From Ectocarpus siliculosus (taxonomy: Eukaryota > Sar > Phaeophyceae > Ectocarpales > Ectocarpaceae): DNA of 64,000 bases. The notes under the pieces were generated by a model. The model searched no databases and had not been told where the DNA came from. It saw only the letters and a list, made by a program, of their open reading frames with translations. A program made the position numbers and the translations under genes. Numbering within the stretch: the first letter of the stretch is position 1; each line of letters starts with the position of its first letter. Location: contig FN647790.1 in NCBI GenBank assembly GCA_000310025.1, positions 259,094 through 323,093 of the forward strand, in the 5' to 3' direction. Positions 46,137 through 58,900 of this stretch are shown piece after piece.

Positions 46137-49100
46137 CTGCGTGTGATCGAGGTGGCAGGGTGAGGCAGGAGACTGTTCGATTTCATGCACCCAGCGGGTG
46201 GGGCCGTTTCACTTGTCGGGTTATTGCCGTTGTGCTGCTACATATGAGTTTCGGGTGTCTGCCTTCTGTAAGGTGTTCTCATGTGTGCGTTAGAAACATG
46301 CCACACTTCACCCCGGCTGTCGTCGCCATCAGTCAGGACTGCCTTGCATCGTGCGGGCCCGTGGGCTACAATGTATAGTTGTTCTGCGCTCTTGAAGAGT
46401 GAGAGGCACAAAAGATGCTGCGGGGCTCGATAACTTCGACCAGAGCCGAGCGGTGTCACACAAGACGGAGCGGGCCAAACGGCGATCGAAGAAATGTTCA
46501 GACAAAAAGGACCACATGGAAGAAACTCAGTCGTGCCACATGTGCTGCATTGAAGTCTTGAGATGGCGACCAGATTCATTCATTCCCCCCCTTCGTCAGC
46601 AGTGTACTGCTGTACCAAGACGTTCCCCGTGTACCTACGCCAACGTATCGCGCTCTTCGCCGTTTGGAGGGAAAAAGACAGACAAAAAGAGGCGGCAGCA
46701 GCACCAGCAGCAGCGGCGGCGGCGGCGGCCCAAGTGTCTGCTCGCGGGCGTTTCTCTGCTGTCTCCGTTCTTGATCGGAATCTTGAAACCCAGTCCCAGG
46801 GTACACCTACGGAATCATGATTCCACATGAAGCTTTTTGGCTGGCCAAGCAAAAAACGAAAGCTGCCCCGTGGAACACTCACAACAATTGTCACCACCAA
46901 CGGTCGCCTGGAAACTTCCTCGCCTTCGGAGGAAGTGGGCTGGACCTGGGACTCCTGAAAATCGGGAGGACGCAAACATTGTGGGCCGAAAGACGATCAA
47001 TGTGATGTAATTTGGAAGGAAGGTACACATTTTTTCCGAAACAATCTCTGAGAGGATCCTATTGATGCACCTGCACTGCCAACAACAAGAGTACGAAAGG
47101 GTTGGAGTTGCGCCTGGGTGGTTGCTTTCGTGTGCAATTCGTTTGAAGGGGGCCCCTATCTAAATATTGTGGCAAGCCATGTCGATCAATCGTCTGTTCT
47201 GTAGAGTCAAGCAGCCGATCTTCTGAAACGGACGTGTCCATATACCAGCGGCTCGTGTCGCGACAACGAACAGCAGTACAACGCGTGCACACCCGGCTGT
47301 CGTACTCAATGGCAATCGGTGTGTCCACTTCCGAATAGGATTGTCACAGGCGCGTATACCTTACCGCGTCTCCTGTGCACGCACAAACCTATGTAGCGCT
47401 ATCCATCATATACTGACCTCACACCAATCGGTTGTGTTTCGGTCAATCGGCGTTGGTTGGGGTAGGTGTAGGGTTGGGTAATTGGGAAACATCTACTGTA
47501 GACTAGGAAAATACGAAAAAGTTGTGAACATTTCTCTACACCACGAAGGCTCCGCGCGACAAGAAGACAGTGTAGTACCCCCCCCTCCGTGACTCGCACG
47601 ATTGCTGGTGGATCTCGTGGGATAGCGGAAGCTGTTGCTGCTGTGGGGGCTGCACGATAGTCGAGGGAAAAGGATTACAGTGTAGCTCATACCAGCGATC
47701 TCTCCGATGGGTGCGATGTCCAATCAACGACATACAACGGCCTTACTCTGGTTCTACGGCGGTGTTGTATACACGCATCCCGGTGACATTCCCCAACCGT
47801 TGCTGTCTCTCCGCTTCGTACGGCAAACGAAGTAGTGAAACATCGCAAATAATGTAGTAACTCGGTCGACCACGGCAGTAGTGGAGAATTCCTTTTTTGT
47901 GCTGTGGGCGTATCACAGGTGTAGGTTCCGCTGTTGCTGGCTGGGATTCTACCAGTAAAGGCAACCGAGGCTGGTACTTAGCAGCTTTCCATGCAGGTAT
48001 GTAGTGGTCATGGGTTTGGATGCGAGTTTGGCTGTGCTTGGTGTACCGACTGAATGAAAACAACTGCTCACATCCGGCGTGAACCACAATCGTTCGTAGG
48101 AGTGGTGCTACTGTACCCTGTACACACCGTCAACACATACATAACATGAGAGAAAAGGTACGCACATGTACATGTAGACTAAATACCTCTTTTACGGCAG
48201 GTCAAAAAGAGGTTTGGGGATCGTTGTGATTGCGCACCCGTTACTGGAGCGGAAATCGAACTCAATCAAGCCGGGATTTTGTTTTGACCGTAACGCATGT
48301 TGAGTATGGTCGTGAGGTGGACTGTATGTATGTCATCCTAACGAAGGTTGCTGCGGCGGTAGCACTCATGTTTGGTTTGAGAAGTGATGGAAGCAACGCA
48401 ACGAGTGGCCGTTCCACGGACGTAGACTTTCGGGGTATCCCCCGACGAATATTTTCTATTGCAGATGCGTCTTCCGACGGTGAAAATACTTGCGATGTTT
48501 GCTGCAGTGCTTTGGTGTTTGTGATGCACTCTCTCCTGTTGCTTTCCCACAAGGCACTGCCTAATAAACGACTTAACCATCACGCCTATCAACCGGGTCA
48601 GTCGTGCTCGTCCAGCAGCACTGCTGTAGGCTTGGGACCGATCAACAGAGAGTAACACAGCAACTCCAGCTCTATGCACAGATGCAGGGTCTTCTGTTTG
48701 ATTCGCGGCGGAGCGCTACACATGTCTGCCCAGGAGGCAACCACGGGTACCTGTGTTGGACGAATCCCCGAGCAGCATAAAGGGATGCTCCCCTGTGGGT
48801 GACAGGCGCTAGAAGTATATATTTCCTTGTTTTCGCGCACCCCGGTGCCATCTCCCCGACGGCTACATCTATACGCCTCGTACGGTACGCAAGAAAGTTC
48901 AAGTGAGACTCCGCAAGTACTCTGCGCGAGAATACACCTTGATAGTGGCTCTTAAGGTCTAACCGATGTTGAACCTAGCAAGGCTAGGTTCCTCACGCGA
49001 GCAAGGCTAGGGTCCTCACTCCAACCCAACCCTAACCGTCACCCACGGCCAACGCACGGCCGAGCGGCCGCGAACTGGGCGAGCACGCGGCTGCGCCGCG

Positions 49101-50489
49101 ACCTCGGAATACGAAATGCTCTGCGCAGCCTACATGCTGTACGAGAAAATAGGGGCTGGCAGTTACAACCTCGTAACGACCGTCTCTGCTGGTCTCTGTG
49201 GGGCGTGAGGCGTGGGGTTTCTTGGCCTTCTTCTCCCTCCGCAAGCAAGAACCACAAGAGGTACGACCACGGCATATTATGTATTAGACTGTATCTCCGA
49301 CGTTAGTACTCCTGGTACAATAAGTCTACTGTAGTCTACGCCATTGCACCCCTTACCTCGGAATTACGGGATTGAGTGCTCCGCGAGTTCATCGAAGACA
49401 CTCGCCAGACGAGGCGCGGGCTGGGTGGGCTCCAGAGTAGTTGGCTCTCTGTGTGGGGGGGTATGCACCAGAGGGTATGCAATACGATACCAGCGAAGCA
49501 CGCGTGCCTGACGCGTGCACCCTCAATGCTACGGCTACGGGATCATATTGTGCACCCTCAATGCTACGTGCACCCTCAATGCTACGGGACGAACCCCAGA
49601 AATTTCCAAACGTTTTGGAAATTTCCTTGGGCGTTCACGATCATATCATCGTCTTATGTCAAATTGTGACGTGTTGTGAACTACTTGGATCCAGCATGTT
49701 AGGGTTAGCTGTCTGCGTTGTGGCGTCTTCTCTCTTCATAGCCTGAGCGCTATAATCTGTAGTGTGGGCGCGTGGTAGACGGGGGGGGTAGTCTAGCGGG
49801 GTAATGGCGGTACACCACAGGTGCAACGGCGAAGTTGCGCCGCGTCGGATCTGTGCTTGTGTGGAACGGTTACGTTACCAGGGCAAGCGCGGAAGACGCA
49901 ACTCACCCACCGATGACGCGAGGCAACCGGCAACCTAGAGCTTGGACACCACGGTCTCGCTTTGTCTCTAGAGGGACACCTTGAAAACCCCCTTTATTAA
50001 TTTCACGTCCCTTCCGTTCAACGTCATGGCCAGGTACGCGGTATAAGTTAGTGTTGTCTGATAGATATACTTGTAGCAATGCCAAGTGGTTGTAGGATTG
50101 TGTGGTACGTGGAATGTATTTCCAGGGTATGCAAGGTACCCCTGTTGTATACTGCGTCGCCCCCTCATGGTGGTGGTGCGTGCACGCGTGCGTGCAGTTC
50201 ATGTGTTCATGTGTTCATGTGAGTCCATGTTTTTCATGTGAAGAAGAAGTCTATACAACAAACTCAGCACATCTTTCCTCCTTGGCGCGAGTTCGCCGAG
50301 TTGCCGACACCCTATTCAACACGTCTTGCGACAAGCTACCCCCAGTTCGGATCACCCTAACATTGTCTACATAGTCTAGAGCATCGGCCTCCCACAAGCC
50401 GGACGATTGCGATCGACAAGAGTACCGCCTGCGAGAATCCAAGATATTAAAGAGGGTCGATCGTCAGGGGCCAACGCTCCATAAGATTC
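46137..50489. other. Mostly empty stretch upstream of the 7TM gene
   Basis: The missing first exon of the 7TM gene probably lies here. At 49530-49585 GTGCACCCTCAATGCTAC or a close form occurs three times. At 49601-49630 GAAATTTCCAAA and TTTGGAAATTTC form a 12-bp hairpin stem. ORFs at 47743-48087 and 48338-48679 have no recognisable domain. Confidence 0.4.
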
Positions 50490-52480
50490 AAGCGGGAAGG
50501 TACAATGCTCTCCTACTGTAGACCTTCCGTCCGACGCAAGAGAATCGGGCGGGGTCTGTCTTTACTAAGGATTCTTTCGAACGGGCGGATATCTCTGTTT
50601 CAGTGTAGCCTAAATATATGCGAGAGTTCCTGTTTTCATCCACACGGCTTGCTCGTGAAGGTGGGAAAATATTGAGCAACAACGCCAGCCCGCTCAAACT
50701 TGAGAGTCTCGGCGATTGGGTGCCTGAGGTCACACACACCAGACGTTGAGTGGTGCCGGCCAAATATCCGTCTGTACGCCGTTTGCTTCTACTCCATGTG
50801 TTTCAATCGGGCTTCTTTGAGTCAGATATCCCGACGCGAGGAAACGTACACGCAGCAACAACTGACGAACTATCTCCGCCAGGCCAGCTGAACGAAAAAT
50901 ACACTACTTTCCGCCACGGTGTATTGGACAAGAAGAACATCGTCTCACTTCGATGGCGGAAAAAAAACGCGTCGCCTTTCGATGTCCTTAAGATACACAG
51001 GCATACACTCGTGTGGGTCACTGTGCTGGCAGTAGCGACGAGATCGCAACCCTCGCAACGGACACTGATGGAGCGGGAGCGACCTCAACTTCTTGCCCAG
51101 ACCTTGCCACCGACGAAACTGTGGAAGATCCATGAAATTCCTCACGATCACCCAACGCAGCCGCCGTGGCGTGAAGAGAAGCCAAATTGCCTCCGTGTTG
51201 GTCGCTTCCTAAATCGCCAAGTCTACTCGCCGTTAGTCCTGAGGTGGTTCCAGAAATAGCAGCAGCCGTAAGCACCCCCGTTCCTGGTGGACTCTCAGTT
51301 TCTGCCACAGGCGGAGCTGTGCCACCCCCATGACGGACACGATCCTGCCCTTCGCGTTGTCGTAGGGATCGTTCGTGGTACTGGGGAAGATCTTGTTCGC
51401 CATGACGGTAGCAGGCACCGTTCTGGCCGTCAATGCAGACGAGACTGACCCAGTAGAGGACGTCCAGCGCCATCGGCCACAGCCACATATCCAGCATGCG
51501 ATTCTGAACTGCGCAGAAAAGGAGAGTGAGATGACCAAGGTTTTCGTCGTGAGCGGAACACTACATGTCACACGCGTGCCGTGAGGGGACCACGGACTAT
51601 TGGCGCTTGGGACTACACCGGATTCGGGTGCTATTCATACCGGACGTTTGCGGGGTGTGCGGGAGAATGAAACTCCGAAAAAGTTGGCAACCAGAGCAAA
51701 GTGAAGCCTGCTTATCCTGGTTGTGCGTGCACACCAACCCCCCCGCCCATTCCGAGACTTCTCGATGCACCTTGTTCTTGGCCATCATAGCAAAACCCAC
51801 CTGTCAGCATTGTGATCATGCCCGTAGCCACGCGAACATAAAAGTATAGAAATGAGGCGACGTTTCCTCCCTGGACGAGGCTGGAGCACTCTCCCCTGCC
51901 CACTTGCTTCTTGTGAGCGGACCAGACGAAAATGACGAAGCTGGCAACGAAGAGAACCAAGGGAATGCTTTGGACGCCCGGGCCTAGCGAATATCGACGG
52001 CCAGATTGGGGCGCACGGAAAAGACAACAAGGGGAGACATTGCAAAGGCGCTTTTAGCACAGGCGGGGCTAGCAGCAAAGGAGGGCGGCGTGTCTGCAGG
52101 TAGGTACGAAAAACGAAGAATAGGCTAATGTACGTACGATCCTCTCGCGCCCTTTGCTGGACTCCGACTAAGGATGAATGCACACTGGCCGCATGTCACT
52201 TCAGCTACTACGGCTCCACGCTGCAGCACAACCGACCAGCAACACGCGTAAATTGAAACATCGGCCTTCGGCCTTCGCAAACCAATAACCCGAGTGTTTG
52301 CCGCCGCGGGGGCGGCATGACGAGGTGTGCAGCCGTACATGACGCTTATTGATCTGGGGTGGGGTTTCTGCTACTGGTCTGGATGGTATCTTGAATTGTT
52401 TTGTCGAGATTGCGGGTGCTGAGCGTGGGTAGCGGTGATACCATCCCCGGGTTCTCCTTCCTCCCCAACGTCTTGGCGTC
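50490..52480 (-). repeat. Segmental duplication of the 7TM gene 3' half
   Basis: Order and orientation match 42140-44640. It starts in the 3' flank (shared TTTTATCCACACGGCTTGCTCG near 50630 and 42270). It runs through the last two exons and into the preceding intron (shared CGGGTGCTGAG near 52410 and 44585). The upstream exons were not copied. Confidence 0.8.
51018..52093 (-). pseudogene. Broken partial duplicate of the 7TM gene (last two exons)
   Basis: The last exon (51508-51018) is 491 bases, the same length as in the intact gene. It keeps DMWLWPMALDVLYW and QYHERSLRQRE, but the seventh helix is weakened. The previous exon (52093-51771) keeps SLGPGVQSIPLVLFVASFVI, yet is 29 bases longer than its parent. 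Its frame is broken near a GCTAAAAGCG run, where the parent has one A fewer. There are no upstream exons and no start, so this is a decaying fragment. Confidence 0.78.
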
Positions 52481-55400
52481 GAGCGAACCGGAACGTGGTT
52501 GGAGATTTCCAATAAGTTTTTCCTCGCGTTTTCGACACACCCAATGCTAAGTGCGTAGCTGAGTGCGAGTACATAATTAAAAGTACTGTGTAGGTGGGCG
52601 GCCCGTTTCCTGCGTGCGACATCAGATAGCACAACGTAATGATTGACCATACTCACTCACTGTTAGTGTAGCTGCCGTGTCACTGTCGCTACTCCATCCT
52701 TCTCATATATATATTTTTTATTTTTCTTAATATGACACAACGAATCCATCTCCATCATACAAAATAGTCTTTTTTCTTCGGGATTCAGGAGAGTTGTGCC
52801 GCTGGGTGAGGGTCCCGAGTCAACAGGCACAAGTGTGTGCGGTGCAACACAGCAGCAGCAGGAGAAGGGGCACCCCAACTGCAATTTCAGTTCAAATCTA
52901 GCTGACACCATTCAAGAGTACTCCATCTGTAGTTCATTTTGCAGCACAATTCCAAGTGCTGTACAATCACAAGATCAGCAGCTAACATTTTTTTTTTTTT
53001 TAGCTAACATTACAAATGCTCGGTGTTGCTGGCAGCGTGGCAGGAGATACACATGGTGCCTGTATGCGAACCCAAGTTTTGAATTTCATCCGTGTCTACC
53101 TCTCGATCCTCGGCACTAATCAAGTTCAACTCTTGTGCAATATACTCCCTGGCACTCAGTCCACCTTCCCTCAAACTTTAGTGGCGATTGATGCTGTGGT
53201 GGGCGCGTTCTCGTGCTTGGTCTCTTTTAGGCAGTTGCACAGCAGCGTGGTTGCGCCGCGTAGATACGAGTCTCACATTTTTTTGGCGGAGGGGCTGCGG
53301 GTTGCGCCGACAAGTTTGAAGCCTGCAGTGGACAGAATTCGGCAAACCTTGGTTCCCTAGATAGCTATTGGAAGAGTCTACTGCTGTAAACCTTTAGCCT
53401 TGGGTGGGTGTTCGCCGGTCGCGCTGCTCTTCTGTCTTCTGTGTAAACCGATATTTTTTGTTCCGCCGCCATTTTTTTTTTTTCAGCCGTGCAGCACTGC
53501 TGTGTGTCGATCTGCCGGCGGCCCGTGCCGTGACAACCAAGCCTGAACAACCATACGTGAATGATATTCCGCTGACTCGCATGCATACAGATAGTCTAGC
53601 GGATCTCGTCAAAGTTGGAGATACATATGCAGCTGTCAGGCTGTCCGGCAGTCGAAAAAATGGCTTCCTTGCCCTATACACACACGTTTGTTTGGCAGAT
53701 GCGCCGCCACCTCCCGTCTGCACGTTCGGTGGCGCCACGACCATCTCATCGGGCCGCGAAGTATGGCCGTTTCTTGGCGTTCCCATTCCCTCTCCACGAG
53801 CAACAAGCAAGAGGTGGTACGACCCACGACACATGTGTGCTACAGCAATACATACAAAAAAAAACAAAAAACATATACATACCCAAACTTACTGTACAGC
53901 AGCAGTACAAAATAGACACCCCGCAGCTCATCCCCTTGACTTGGGGATTCCATGTGTCGAGCGGCGCGTGCTTCAAGCATACTTGCTGTGGGTATACTGT
54001 AGTTGGGTACCAAGAACAACCGCCAGCCCGCACCTGGGAGATGTGGGATTGGGTGCGTGGGGAGTCCATTGGAGCACCAAGACACTCACTCGCGAGTATG
54101 ATGGCCGGCTGTGTGGGTTCCACGCAGTGTTAAACAGTTGGAGATCGACGGCAAACTATTTATTGTTCCGATATGTTCTACTTCATTACTCGGTAGCGCG
54201 TGCGTGTCGGGATAATTTTCCAAGCCCATTCCTGAGACTGCTCCTGTCGAACCCAAGAAATTTCCTTGGGCATCAATGAGGCGATTACCGCAGTTTCATG
54301 TCATTTCTCCCCATTCCCTCTTCACCTGCCTGTTAATGCACCCGAAGAATGGCATGGCTATGTCCATCTTTGGACTCCTCCACAAGGGAGATGTTGGGGA
54401 AGGCGTGAAGCGATGCAGTATCGTCTTGTGTGTGTGCTATGATATATGCTAGAACGGGGTAGGTGGGAAATGGGAGAGGGGGGAAGAGCGGGACGATACC
54501 GTAGAAAGCAAGAGCTTTTAGAATGCCGTAGATTGTGCCGAATCATCAGAGAAACGATTACCTGTTGAAGAGAGATTACCGCTCTCGTCCCGTGTACCCG
54601 GCATCAGGGCAGGCGGGGGCAACGAAGATCATCACGAGTTCCGGTTCGTAGTTAGCTAGACCCACATGACGTTTTCGACAGCAGCGCGGCGATTCCCACC
54701 CAGCGCAAATCTGCTGCTCGCTGTAGGGGTGATAGGAAGCCATCACAAGGTTCCGGTTCGTAATTAGCTGAGCCCACATGACGTTATCGAGCAGCGCAGC
54801 AAATCCCACCCAGGGCAAATCTGCTGCTCGCTGTAGGTGATAGGAAGCCGTCACCTCCCAAAAATGACACAGCGAACGCAGGGAGAATGCACCTACTGTA
54901 GTAGTGCCCTCTACCAAAGGTCAACAACTATACATGTGACATCAAATGGAAATGCGTAGATTCCATAGTCACACCGGCAACAGGCGCGGCTTAACCGTGC
55001 AATTGCTGTTTCTACGAAATCGACGTGCTTCTTGTGATAATACGCACCGCCGGGAACTGTCCGCTTTACCTCACCCTCCCCGCGTACACACACGGCCCCA
55101 TACCTGCAGCGCCCCTACAGGCAAAAATGAACACACCCATCCCAGGTTCTCCTTGCTAGTCACCTAAAAGAGCTACCTTGAGTATTAACATTGCTTCGTG
55201 GCTGACAACAGTATGTCGCGAAATTCAACCGGCTGACTGCCCACCCCGCGACAGACTCCCCCCAAATCAACCCGCTGACTGCCCACCCCGCGACAGATTC
55301 CCCCCCAACACTTGATAGAACCGCAAAACGGGCACGAGCGACAAGACTTACACGAACCCACGCGCGAAAAGAGCCCACTCAGCTTCGAAGCTCGAAGCAT

Positions 55401-55983
55401 GTCGTCCATACAATGGGTGATGTGGCGGCCCGGTGCCGAGATCCGCCCCGGAGCGGGCGAACTCCAATCCTGTAGCGGCTACGTCGCCGAGCACAAATAA
55501 TCAACAAACGACTTCCGCGACGCCTTTGTACGGATACAAGAGCCGACAGCCTCTAACCCGAGCGTCATGAGTCGTGATGGCCAAGGTACCGCTCTCCCTC
55601 CCGCCATCCACAGCAGTGCACAGCTACTACACATGTTAACTCGCGGAAAAAAAACATCACATAGCGTGCGGGGAAAGGCCGAGTAGTCACGCGTAGAAAC
55701 GCAGCACACCACCCACGAAATGAACAACATGCACCCAAGAACGAACCTCTTCCCATCGGCGGCACCCCCCGTCCGCGAGAGCGCAGACTACCGCCACACA
55801 CCACACAAATATAAAAAAGCTTGACACAACCCCTACAGTTTACGGCGCCCCCACACATGAAAAAGCCGGACACAAACCTAAGAGCTCATGATGCCCCCCT
55901 TATCGGAATAAACGCACCGGTACCAAAACGCACACACAATGGGCATCGCCACGACCATGGGCGTCACCCACCCACCGGCTATA
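52481..55983. other. Gene-free stretch with short repeats
   Basis: An ORF at 53016-53360 (plus) has no clear family. A 40 bp unit (GACTGCCCACCCCGCGACAG) is duplicated at about 55226-55305. No exon chain is apparent. Confidence 0.4.
54625..54860. repeat. 112 bp tandem duplication
   Basis: CCGGTTCGTAGTTAGCT (54641) and CCGGTTCGTAATTAGCT (54753) start two units. Both units also share CCCACATGACGTT, CAAATCTGCTGCTCGCTGTAG and GATAGGAAGCC. Confidence 0.85.
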
Positions 55984-58900
55984 CTACCGTCTTCTATCTT
56001 TCTTTCCCTTCTTCCCCTTCTTGTTTTTTTGCGGGGCCGCCGCATCCCCCGCCTTCCCCACCCCCCCAGCGCCGGCCCCGCCCCTTAACCGTCCCCCAGT
56101 CCCCGCTGCCGCCGAAAACACGGGGCTGAGACCGTTGTCACCCCCGACGGAGCCAGCGCCGCGGCCACCGCCGCCTTGCTCCTCGTTACGCTTGTCCTCC
56201 ATCTTGAACTCCGCCAGCATGTCCTTCACCGACATGGACGCCTTATCGTGGGTTGGCAGGGGGGTTTGTCAAGGGAGCAGTTAGAACGGAGGGAAGGACG
56301 GAGGGGCATGTTGGTTGGCGTTGCCCTCATTCTGCTGATCGTTGGCGTTGACAGGCATGCAAAAACAGCACAAAGGAAAACACGATGACGGTGGAAAAAC
56401 AATTCATGCGGACGGAGCAGACGGAAGGGGGCGGAGCTGCTCCCGGCGCCTTAATTCACCCCCATAAGACACCCATCTTCTTCCCTCTCCACCCCCCCTG
56501 TGACGATTGTACCCTGTTGCCCGCGCTCCACCGTTCACCTCGCGAAATCTGTTGTCCAAACCAACAAACCATCTTGCTTTACAGCAATAGCCATCTCACA
56601 AATACTTCAAGCGTCTACATATATATATTATATATCTCTTACGGTTGCGCAAGTGGGCTGTGTCTGCTCTCGCCCGACTCATGGCGTAACCGCCGTAGCT
56701 TCCCGCCGGACTTGTTTTATCAAAGAGGCGTTGAAAACGCGCCACGAGACGTGCAGGGTACTCAAAACCGGTGTCTCACACCGGACGAAGTGCCTACAAT
56801 CCCGCAAAGCTCTGGACGCCCCTCAATCGAACGAGCCCATGCGTGCGGCCCCCGCATCTTTCCGGCTTGTCCCAGCTCTCACCATGGCTTCCAGCTCCGG
56901 GTGTTTGGTGGGATCCGGCATCATAGTCCCGTCCACGTTTACCATACCGCTCGACTGGCCGTACTCCATCATCGCCCTGTTCGGATGCACATATTTCGCC
57001 AAAGTAACGACGATTTGTTAAAGTAATCAGCAACGGGATGATGCCAGAAGAACCAAGGCAACGCCGATTGAAACCAAGAGGCAACAACAGTTGGGCTCGT
57101 GAATAGGTCTTAAATGCTGCTTCGCGTGCACGGCATCGTCTGTACGCCTGCTTGATTGCTCGAAAAATAGGCGTGCGCAACCCGTGGCATGTGCTTACCT
57201 CACGTACGCCAACCACCCTTCGACGGCCAACGGTCCAACCCCGCCAACGAAGTACGATATGGCAGGATTTACCACCTACCGTTACTTGTCAACCTACCGT
57301 AACATGTGCCACGTAACGCGAAGAGAGCTTGCGCCCACAGCGAGGCAAAGATGCTAATAATGCTCCTCTTGAACCATGACTGCGTCAACTCGTTCCAACA
57401 GACCGAGATTCCCGGCTCGCGACAATTTCATCGAACCGACACTGGTGGAACTTGAAAGCTAAAAAAATCTGAAAAATCTCGTAGAAGCAAAACTAACGAT
57501 CCGCATGCTTGCTCCCATCGAGCTCCCCTGATGTTTCAAGACATTGCTCATACTGACGGATGCATTTGCCAACTGCTCAAAGTATTATTTTCTTTTCTTC
57601 ATCTCTCACTTGTAGGCCGGCGATTCCTTCAAATCTTGTTGCAGCTTGTTAAAGAGGTCGACGTCCTTGGTAAGGGCGGATTCCTGCTCCTCCACAGCAG
57701 CGAGGTCCGAGTAGATTCTGTAGAACATCCAAAACAGAGGGTCAACAACAGCAAGAGACCACTACAGTTCGGGCCCGGAGATAACAAACGTCAATATCGG
57801 GTTAAGCCCCACATTCTGTTTTCATCGCCACTGCTGTCAAGCGCATGAGGTAATATTGAATTTCGTTAGGATTCGCCGCTGAGCTGTGTTTCATAACCGT
57901 TTTTTCTCTTGATGAAAATTTGAGCCTGGGTTTCTTGACAAAAGTATTTCTCAGCTGCGGGACCGCACTGTAGCACACAAACAGGTTACGGCGAAGACGG
58001 CTGTCCGACCACAAAACAGTATACTACCGTAGCAGGAAGACCGAAGCGAGGGAAGACTTTTCTTCAATGTCAGGCACATGGAGAAAAACAACTACTGTGA
58101 TCGGTACCAGCACAGCCACCACTAACGACAACACCAACAAGAATAACAACAACGGTCCTCCGAAGGTCGGCCAATGGTACCGCAGCAAGCAACCAACAAC
58201 AAAACAACTACCCTACTTCAACACCAACAATAGTAGCAACAACGGTCCTCCGTGAGGTCGGGCAACACCACCGCAGCACGCAGCCACCACCAACAACAAC
58301 TATACACCAACAAGAGTAGCAACAACGGAGAATCCCGAGGCCCACTCACCACCACCGTCAAAAACAACAACAGCAGCAGCAGCAGCAGCAGCAACCACGA
58401 CAGCAACAAAAATTCAGGCTTACCGCTGCACGCGTGCGCGAGGTGCGTGCTTTAGCAAGGAGGACAGGACGCTGTGGCGCCTCCGGAGGTTAGAGCCCTT
58501 CTCGTGTAGCCTCACTCGTACCCCGACCAGGAAGGTCGAGAAAGAAGCCACATCTTGAAGTGTCAGCTGTTACGGCGTGTGCGGTGAGAGATAGGGGGGG
58601 GGGGGGGGTCCTCAGTCCCTTGCTGATTGCTTGAGCCGTTGTCCGTTTCCTTGTCCAGAGACACCTCGGTCGATACCACCGAAAAGAAAAGCACCACACC
58701 AACATGTCCAGCACACTCCCACTTTTCTTCGCCCCGCTGTGAGACTGATGCCACTTCATTGGACAGCCGGGTAGTGCGGTCGATGCTACAACCATTCAAG
58801 AGACACACACGCACCTTACGCTCGACGTTGGCGCAGATGAGCTTCCGGTAGGCGTCCTGCATCTCACGCTGGATAGCCCCGTTACGGGTTGTAATGGACG

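Noticed and set aside
53016-53360. 114-codon plus-strand ORF
   Set aside because: A faint resemblance to a reverse-transcriptase segment is not strong enough to call.
55821-56284. Plus-strand proline-rich ORFs
   Set aside because: Antisense shadow of the Gly-rich last exon on the minus strand.
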